This document shows positions 6,182-9,967 of a stretch of DNA of 9,967 nucleotides, piece by piece. The translations under genes were made by a program, and so were the position numbers. The notes below the pieces were generated by a model. That model was given only the letters and a program-made list of their open reading frames with translations, was not told the DNA's origin and did no database searches. The DNA comes from CAZRHR01 sp964599915. Lineage in GTDB: Bacteria > Bacteroidota > Bacteroidia > CAIKAF01. The stretch spans positions 1-9,967 of the forward strand of contig CAZRHR010000083.1 of assembly GCA_964599915.1 (NCBI GenBank). Direction: 5' to 3'. How positions within the stretch are numbered: position 1 is the first letter of the stretch; each line of letters begins with the position of its first letter.

Positions 6182-6852
6182 TGGAACAGCCTTTGCTTTT
6201 GCTTCAGACCTTTGGTGCGACCTGCGCCGTAGGTTTGTCTTTCCCAGATGGTACTTTAGATGTTCTGGTGGAAACCACGCCGAACAGCCACGCCACCCAT
6301 TTGCCTGTTTTCATGCAAAATATCTTGGAAAAGCACCAGTTGGAGGCGGAGCAATTGGCGGGTGTTGCCGTTCTGTCGGGGCCGGGCAGTTATACAGGTT
6401 TGAGAATTGGCGTAGCCACAGCGAAAGGGTTTTGTTGGGGCGCCAACCTTCCTTTAATTGCTGTTCCCACGTTTGAAGCCATGGCCGAGACTGCCAAGCG
6501 GAATTCAGAATTATCCAACGCGCAATATTTATGTACCATAGATGCCCGACGCATGGAAATTTATGCGGCCCTGTATGGGGCAGACGGGACACCTTTGATG
6601 GACACGCAGCCGGTGATTCTCACAGAACCACCCCTACCCTTTTCCCCGTTACTCTCTGATGCGACCCTGTTTGTTTTGGGAGATGGCAGTACAAAAACAC
6701 TTCCTTTTTTACCCGATAAAAACGTAAGCACTTTACTTTTTGAACATTACCTTACAGGGGCGGCACCTCTTGCGTGGGAAAAATGGAAAAATAAAGAGGG
6801 GGTCTCCCTTGCGTATTTTGAGCCATTTTACCTGAAAGCCTGGGGGAAATAA
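6181..6852 (+). CDS. tsaB: TsaB, tRNA threonylcarbamoyladenosine (t6A37) complex subunit
   Basis: 223 residues, normal for bacterial TsaB. It is the ASKHA-fold, non-catalytic partner of TsaD; with TsaE they transfer the threonylcarbamoyl group made by TsaC/TsaB-type synthetase to A37 of ANN-decoding tRNAs. The diagnostic motif SGPGSYTGLRIG lies at residues 66-77, followed by VATAKGFCWGANLPLIAVPTFEAMA, typical of the family; CTIDARRMEIYAALYG and the C-terminal YFEPFYLKAW are also characteristic of Bacteroidota TsaB. The N-terminal strand reads LLLLQTFGATCAVGLS, where many relatives have an acidic residue and Thr (I-D/E-T); the Gln is a mild deviation. Its ATG overlaps the adaptor's stop (TAATG at 6179-6183), which normally gives coupled translation; the broken upstream gene makes this arrangement notable, since tsaB is usually essential in bacteria. 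No separate promoter was recognised. Confidence 0.93.
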   Translation: MEQPLLLLQTFGATCAVGLSFPDGTLDVLVETTPNSHATHLPVFMQNILEKHQLEAEQLAGVAVLSGPGSYTGLRIGVATAKGFCWGANLPLIAVPTFEAMAETAKRNSELSNAQYLCTIDARRMEIYAALYGADGTPLMDTQPVILTEPPLPFSPLLSDATLFVLGDGSTKTLPFLPDKNVSTLLFEHYLTGAAPLAWEKWKNKEGVSLAYFEPFYLKAWGK

Positions 6853-6875
6853 TTTTTTTTCACGCTTATTAACAA

Positions 6876-6892
6876 TCCGTTTTCAAAACGGA
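6876..6892. repeat. 17-bp perfect palindrome between tsaB and the M1 peptidase gene
   Basis: TCCGTTTTCAAAACGGA: 8-bp perfect arms around one centre base, in the 86-bp gap between tsaB and the peptidase gene. It is not followed by a T-run on either strand (an eight-T tract lies before it, at 6853-6860), so it is not a classical terminator. An operator for the peptidase gene, 46 bp before its start, or a small hairpin in the transcript are the likely readings. Confidence 0.5.
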
Positions 6893-6938
6893 AGGGCAAC
6901 TACTTGGTAACTTAATATTAAATGCCCAAATTCGGTTT

Positions 6939-8855
6939 ATGTTACCAAAATGGATTTTTCTTACATGCAGTGGTTTTTTATTTCCACTCATGGCCCAGCA
7001 CCCATGCGCAGTACATAAAGCGCAAACCTATGCCCAGCTCAGTCATTTTTCGTCCGTTCCGGGCACAGAAAATTACAATGTATATTATGTGCACCTGGAT
7101 GTGCAGGTAGAAAGAAGCTCGAATGGCATTTTTGGAAAAGCGACCACCCATTTTACCGTAAACAGTGCGCAACTCAACGATTATATATTTGAATTAATTG
7201 CCCCGCACACCATAGATTCCATTCGCCTCAATGGTTCGCCGGCAGGATTTACGCGGAATGGAAATGTGGTAACGGCCACTTTACCGACACCTTTGTCCCA
7301 AGGAGCGCAAGGTGTGGCAGAAGTCTGGTACGGAGGGACGCCGCCCAATGGCGGCTTTTTCAATGGCATTTCCAATGGAACCAGCCCGAGCTGGGGAAAC
7401 CAAGTTACTTGGACGCTTTCCCAACCTTTTGGTGCCAGAGATTGGTGGCCTGTAAAACAAGACCTACAGGATAAAATTGATTCGGTCCGCGTTTGGATAA
7501 CCACCGACACCTCGAATAAAGCAGGCTCCAATGGCTTGTTAGAAAATATCACCCCTATAATTGGCGGCAAACATCGGTATGAATGGGTGCACCGCCATCC
7601 CATCGCCTATTATTTACTCAGTATTGCTGTGGCGCAATACATTGAATACAATTTCAATGTGCCTGTTTCCCCGATACTTTCCGTTCCCATCATCAATTAC
7701 ATTTACAACAACCCCGGCACGTTACCGAATTTCCAAACCGATATCGATGAAACGGGCAATATGCTATTGTTTTTCAACAGCATATTTGGGATGTATCCGT
7801 ATGCCGATGAGAAATACGGCCACTGTATGGCGCCTTTTTCCGGAGGCATGGAGCACCAAACCATGACCACGCAAGGATTTTTCAACCGAGATTTAACGGC
7901 CCATGAATTAGGTCACCAATGGTTTGGCGACCATGTGACTTGTGCGACCTGGAAAGACATTTGGGTAAACGAGGGCTTCGCGTCGTATTCCGAGTATTTA
8001 TACGCCCAATCTGTGAGTCAGACAGCGGCGACCCAATGGATGGCTTCGGCGCACCAAAACATCACAAGCGCTGCGGGAGGTTCCGTATATGTGGACGACA
8101 CCACCAATGAAAACCGCATTTTTTCCGGCAGACTTACCTACGACAAAGGAGGAGCCATTTTACATACGTTACGCGCCATTGTGAACAATGACAGCCTGTA
8201 CTTTTTAGGATTCCGCCAATTTCTGCAGCAATTTGGCGGAGGAAATGCCCGTGGGGTGGATGTCCAACAAGTTATGGAACAGGTGAGTGGTCAAAACTTA
8301 CAGACCTTTTTTCAGCAATGGTATTTCGGGGAAGGGTTTCCCATTCTGGAGATTCGCTGGAACAGTGGAGGTCCCGGGCTTCTGTTAAACATTCAACAAG
8401 TTGGCTCAGCGCCAAACTCCGTTTCTGCCTTTTCCTATCCCTTAGAATTGGTTTTGCAGCGTACCGGTTTACCGGACACCACCGTTCGGGTGGCCATGCA
8501 ATCGCCGCAACAATTCTTTCAAGTGCCGGTGGCAGGTGTTGTATCCGGCATTGTAGTGGATCCTTTGCGCTGGGTCATTAAGCGAGTCAATCTTTTAGAA
8601 AAAGACCTCACCTTGTCTTTGGAGCACGCTGAAGAAACCCGTTTCATGGCGTATCCCAACCCTACTTCCTCGGAAGTGTGGATTCCGGCCGCTACAGGTC
8701 CGGCCACATTGACCAACATGACCGGTCAAGAAGTTTGGAAAGGAGATTTGGCACCAGAGCGGCCTTTGAACCTAGGTTCTTTGCCCATGGGAACTTACTT
8801 TTTGCATTTTTTCCATCAACAAAAACCCCATACCCTGCGTTTGGTCCGGATATAA
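6939..8855 (+). CDS. Secreted M1-family (gluzincin) metallopeptidase with T9SS sorting domain
   Basis: 638 residues. A zinc aminopeptidase-type enzyme predicted to be exported and anchored or released by the type IX secretion system. Order of parts: Sec signal peptide (about 1-20, hydrophobic WIFLTCSGFLFPLMAQ); N-terminal beta domain to about 210 (YNVYYVHLDVQVERSS and on, including GARDWWPVKQDLQDK, typical of M1); substrate motif GGMEH at 302-306, where classical members have GxMEN; zinc site HELGH at 322-326 with the third ligand E345 in NEGFA, exactly HExxH-x18-E; and the transition-state tyrosine in LTYDKGG (Y401). A linker leads to a C-terminal sorting domain from YPNP (572) to the end (VLRI-like strand LRLVRI), about 67 residues, with the MTGQEVW and LPMGTYFL segments usual for type A T9SS domains. 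Catalytic residues are complete. The domain IV of larger M1 enzymes is absent, as is common in this secreted group. Substrate is probably extracellular peptide; this is inference. Confidence 0.93.
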   Translation: MLPKWIFLTCSGFLFPLMAQHPCAVHKAQTYAQLSHFSSVPGTENYNVYYVHLDVQVERSSNGIFGKATTHFTVNSAQLNDYIFELIAPHTIDSIRLNGSPAGFTRNGNVVTATLPTPLSQGAQGVAEVWYGGTPPNGGFFNGISNGTSPSWGNQVTWTLSQPFGARDWWPVKQDLQDKIDSVRVWITTDTSNKAGSNGLLENITPIIGGKHRYEWVHRHPIAYYLLSIAVAQYIEYNFNVPVSPILSVPIINYIYNNPGTLPNFQTDIDETGNMLLFFNSIFGMYPYADEKYGHCMAPFSGGMEHQTMTTQGFFNRDLTAHELGHQWFGDHVTCATWKDIWVNEGFASYSEYLYAQSVSQTAATQWMASAHQNITSAAGGSVYVDDTTNENRIFSGRLTYDKGGAILHTLRAIVNNDSLYFLGFRQFLQQFGGGNARGVDVQQVMEQVSGQNLQTFFQQWYFGEGFPILEIRWNSGGPGLLLNIQQVGSAPNSVSAFSYPLELVLQRTGLPDTTVRVAMQSPQQFFQVPVAGVVSGIVVDPLRWVIKRVNLLEKDLTLSLEHAEETRFMAYPNPTSSEVWIPAATGPATLTNMTGQEVWKGDLAPERPLNLGSLPMGTYFLHFFHQQKPHTLRLVRI

Positions 8856-8867
8856 GAGTTAGAAATT

Positions 8868-9476
8868 ATGTTTACAGGAATTGTAGAGAAAATGGCGCAG
8901 GTTCAGGACATTCGCGAGGTGGCAGGCAATGTGCAGGTGACCCTTGAGGCCCATTTTGAAGAGGGATTAAAAATTGACCAAAGCGTGTCCCACAACGGGG
9001 TATGCCTTACCGTAGATGGATTTCCGGAAAAAGGAACATATACCGTGACCGCCATTCCAGAAACTTTGCGAAGGACAAACCTTGGCCAATGGAAGCCCGG
9101 CGATTGGGTTAATGTAGAGCGATGTCTTCCGGCGCATGGACGTTTCGATGGACATATGGTGCAAGGGCATGTAGATACTACGGCCACTTTGCGTGAAGTC
9201 ATTCAAGATGGAGGAAGTTTTGAATTGATTTTCAATGTTTCATTGGGAGAACATCTCTTGGTTCCTAAAGGGTCCATTTGCGTGAATGGCGTAAGTTTAA
9301 CCTTGGTACAAACTGGAGAAGATTTTTTCTCCGTAGCCATTATTCCCTATACCTGGGAACATACCAATTTGGGGCAATTGAAGCCCGGCGAGCAAGTAAA
9401 CATTGAATTTGATATTTTAGGCAAATACATGGTGGCCTGGATGAAGCGTTCCGGAATAACCCAACTTAAACCGTAA
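8868..9476 (+). CDS. ribE: Riboflavin synthase (alpha subunit)
   Basis: Catalyses the last step of riboflavin synthesis, dismutation of two 6,7-dimethyl-8-ribityllumazine molecules to riboflavin and a pyrimidinedione, as a cytoplasmic homotrimer. 202 residues, normal size. The two homologous beta-barrel halves are clear: half one begins MFTGIVE and has SHNGVCLTVD (41-50) and IPETLRRTNLG (63-73); half two begins at GHMVQGHVD (95-103) and has KGSICVNGVSLT (134-145) and IPYTWEHTNLG (159-169). The conserved N-terminal MFTGIVE, which contributes to the neighbouring active site, fixes the start. It lies 12 bp after the peptidase stop with no room for an FMN riboswitch, and no other rib gene is in the window, so it is a scattered rib gene that probably depends on upstream transcription. 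Confidence 0.96.
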   Translation: MFTGIVEKMAQVQDIREVAGNVQVTLEAHFEEGLKIDQSVSHNGVCLTVDGFPEKGTYTVTAIPETLRRTNLGQWKPGDWVNVERCLPAHGRFDGHMVQGHVDTTATLREVIQDGGSFELIFNVSLGEHLLVPKGSICVNGVSLTLVQTGEDFFSVAIIPYTWEHTNLGQLKPGEQVNIEFDILGKYMVAWMKRSGITQLKP

Positions 9477-9478
9477 TC

Positions 9479-9967
9479 ATGATGCGTACACGTTTTACCA
9501 TTGCTCTTTTTGTTAGTATTGTAACGGCAGGTTTTACCGCCGTTTGGGCACAAAAAAATCTGCCAGTTCATTTTGTTTCAGCCTTTCCTACGGTAGATGG
9601 ACGGGTTTGGGTAAAACCCGAAGCTTCCCTGAAACTAGAGATTGATTTGTCGGCCACCAAAGCCATGTTGGGTTCGGTGCCCCATGAATCCCTTTCTCAA
9701 GTGTCCTATTTACTTTCCCTTCCTAACCCCAAAGGTCAGTGGGAGACTTTTTCCCTTTATGCTTATGATTTACGTCCACCCGAGCTGGCGGGACGTTTTC
9801 CGGAGATTTCAACCTATTGGGGACAAGGCGTAAGTGACCCCACCCAAAAATTAAGGTTAGATGTAACGTATCAGGGATTACATGCCCAAGTCCTTTCCCC
9901 GAAAGGCGACTGGTACATTGATCCTGCCTACCAAAACAATACTGCGTATTACCATGCGTATTTTAAA
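9479..9967 (+). CDS. Secreted protein, likely propeptide of a reprolysin-like metalloprotease (3' end outside window)
   Basis: Frame open from ATG 9479 (a second ATG follows at 9482) to the window edge: 163 codons, no stop. A signal peptide covers about residues 1-24: basic start MMRTR, hydrophobic FTIALFVSIVTAGFTAV, AxA-like cut VWA/Q. The mature part matches the pattern I know from the N-terminal prodomain of Bacteroidota reprolysin-like (M12-type) zinc proteases: a leading beta segment, then SYLLSLPNPKGQWETFSLY, an ELAGRFPEISTYWGQGVSDP segment, LRLDVTYQGLHAQVLSP, and GDWYIDPAY with YYHAYFK. The catalytic HExxHxxGxxH domain and any T9SS tail would lie to the right and are not visible, so the protease call rests on the prodomain only. 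It starts 2 bp after the ribE stop, implying co-transcription. Another secreted surface protein with this prodomain remains possible. Confidence 0.7.
   Translation, partial: MMRTRFTIALFVSIVTAGFTAVWAQKNLPVHFVSAFPTVDGRVWVKPEASLKLEIDLSATKAMLGSVPHESLSQVSYLLSLPNPKGQWETFSLYAYDLRPPELAGRFPEISTYWGQGVSDPTQKLRLDVTYQGLHAQVLSPKGDWYIDPAYQNNTAYYHAYFK

Noticed and set aside
6853..6860. Eight-T tract after tsaB as an intrinsic terminator
   Set aside because: No stable stem lies directly before it; the nearby 17-bp palindrome lies after the tract, on the wrong side.
6912..6921. TTAATATTAA palindrome before the M1 gene
   Set aside because: Pure A/T, short, and without promoter-like context.
7181..7603. 140-codon minus-strand ORF inside the M1 gene
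   Set aside because: It is antisense to a well-supported gene and its translation shows no recognisable domain.
8856..8867. FMN riboswitch before riboflavin synthase
   Set aside because: Only 12 bp separate the genes, far too little for that element.

Overview
The window looks like chromosomal DNA of a member of the Bacteroidota, probably a Flavobacteriales-like lineage. The signs are a secreted M1 peptidase with a C-terminal type IX secretion (T9SS) sorting domain, a second secreted protease propeptide of a type common in this phylum, a Ppx/GppA protein of the Bacteroidota type, a TAnnTTTG-type promoter, and starts without clear Shine-Dalgarno sequences. The finer placement is inference. 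Coding density is high and every complete gene reads cleanly except one.

Layout. On the plus strand, bases 1-770 hold the 3' part of a Ppx/GppA phosphatase gene. It converges with, and overlaps by 14 bp, a minus-strand set running from 3172 down to 757: a small XRE-type regulator with a coiled-coil tail, a TetR-type regulator, and an ABC1/AarF/UbiB-family atypical kinase. The last two overlap by 4 bp (ATGA) and are almost certainly co-translated. The 357-bp intergenic stretch 3173-3529 is the main regulatory region: it carries a good Bacteroidota promoter for the XRE gene, short repeats that look like operators, and a 14-codon leader ORF with a hairpin in front of the next gene.

From 3530 onward everything is on the plus strand and tightly packed: tolC-type outer-membrane efflux protein, HlyD/RND-type periplasmic adaptor, tsaB (tRNA t6A synthesis), secreted M1 metallopeptidase, riboflavin synthase, and the first 163 codons of a second secreted protein that resembles the propeptide region of reprolysin-like metalloproteases. 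TolC and the adaptor would form two of the three parts of an export pump; the inner-membrane part is not in the window. tsaB and ribE are housekeeping genes sitting between secretion-related genes.

The most notable observation is that the adaptor gene is interrupted by two in-frame stop codons, TAG at 5375 and TAA at 5417, while the frame is otherwise intact over about 430 codons and ends in a TAATG junction with tsaB. This points to a very recent pseudogene, a sequence error, or (less likely) recoding. I did not find an obviously new multi-gene system, CRISPR array, RNA gene, insertion sequence or phage in this window.
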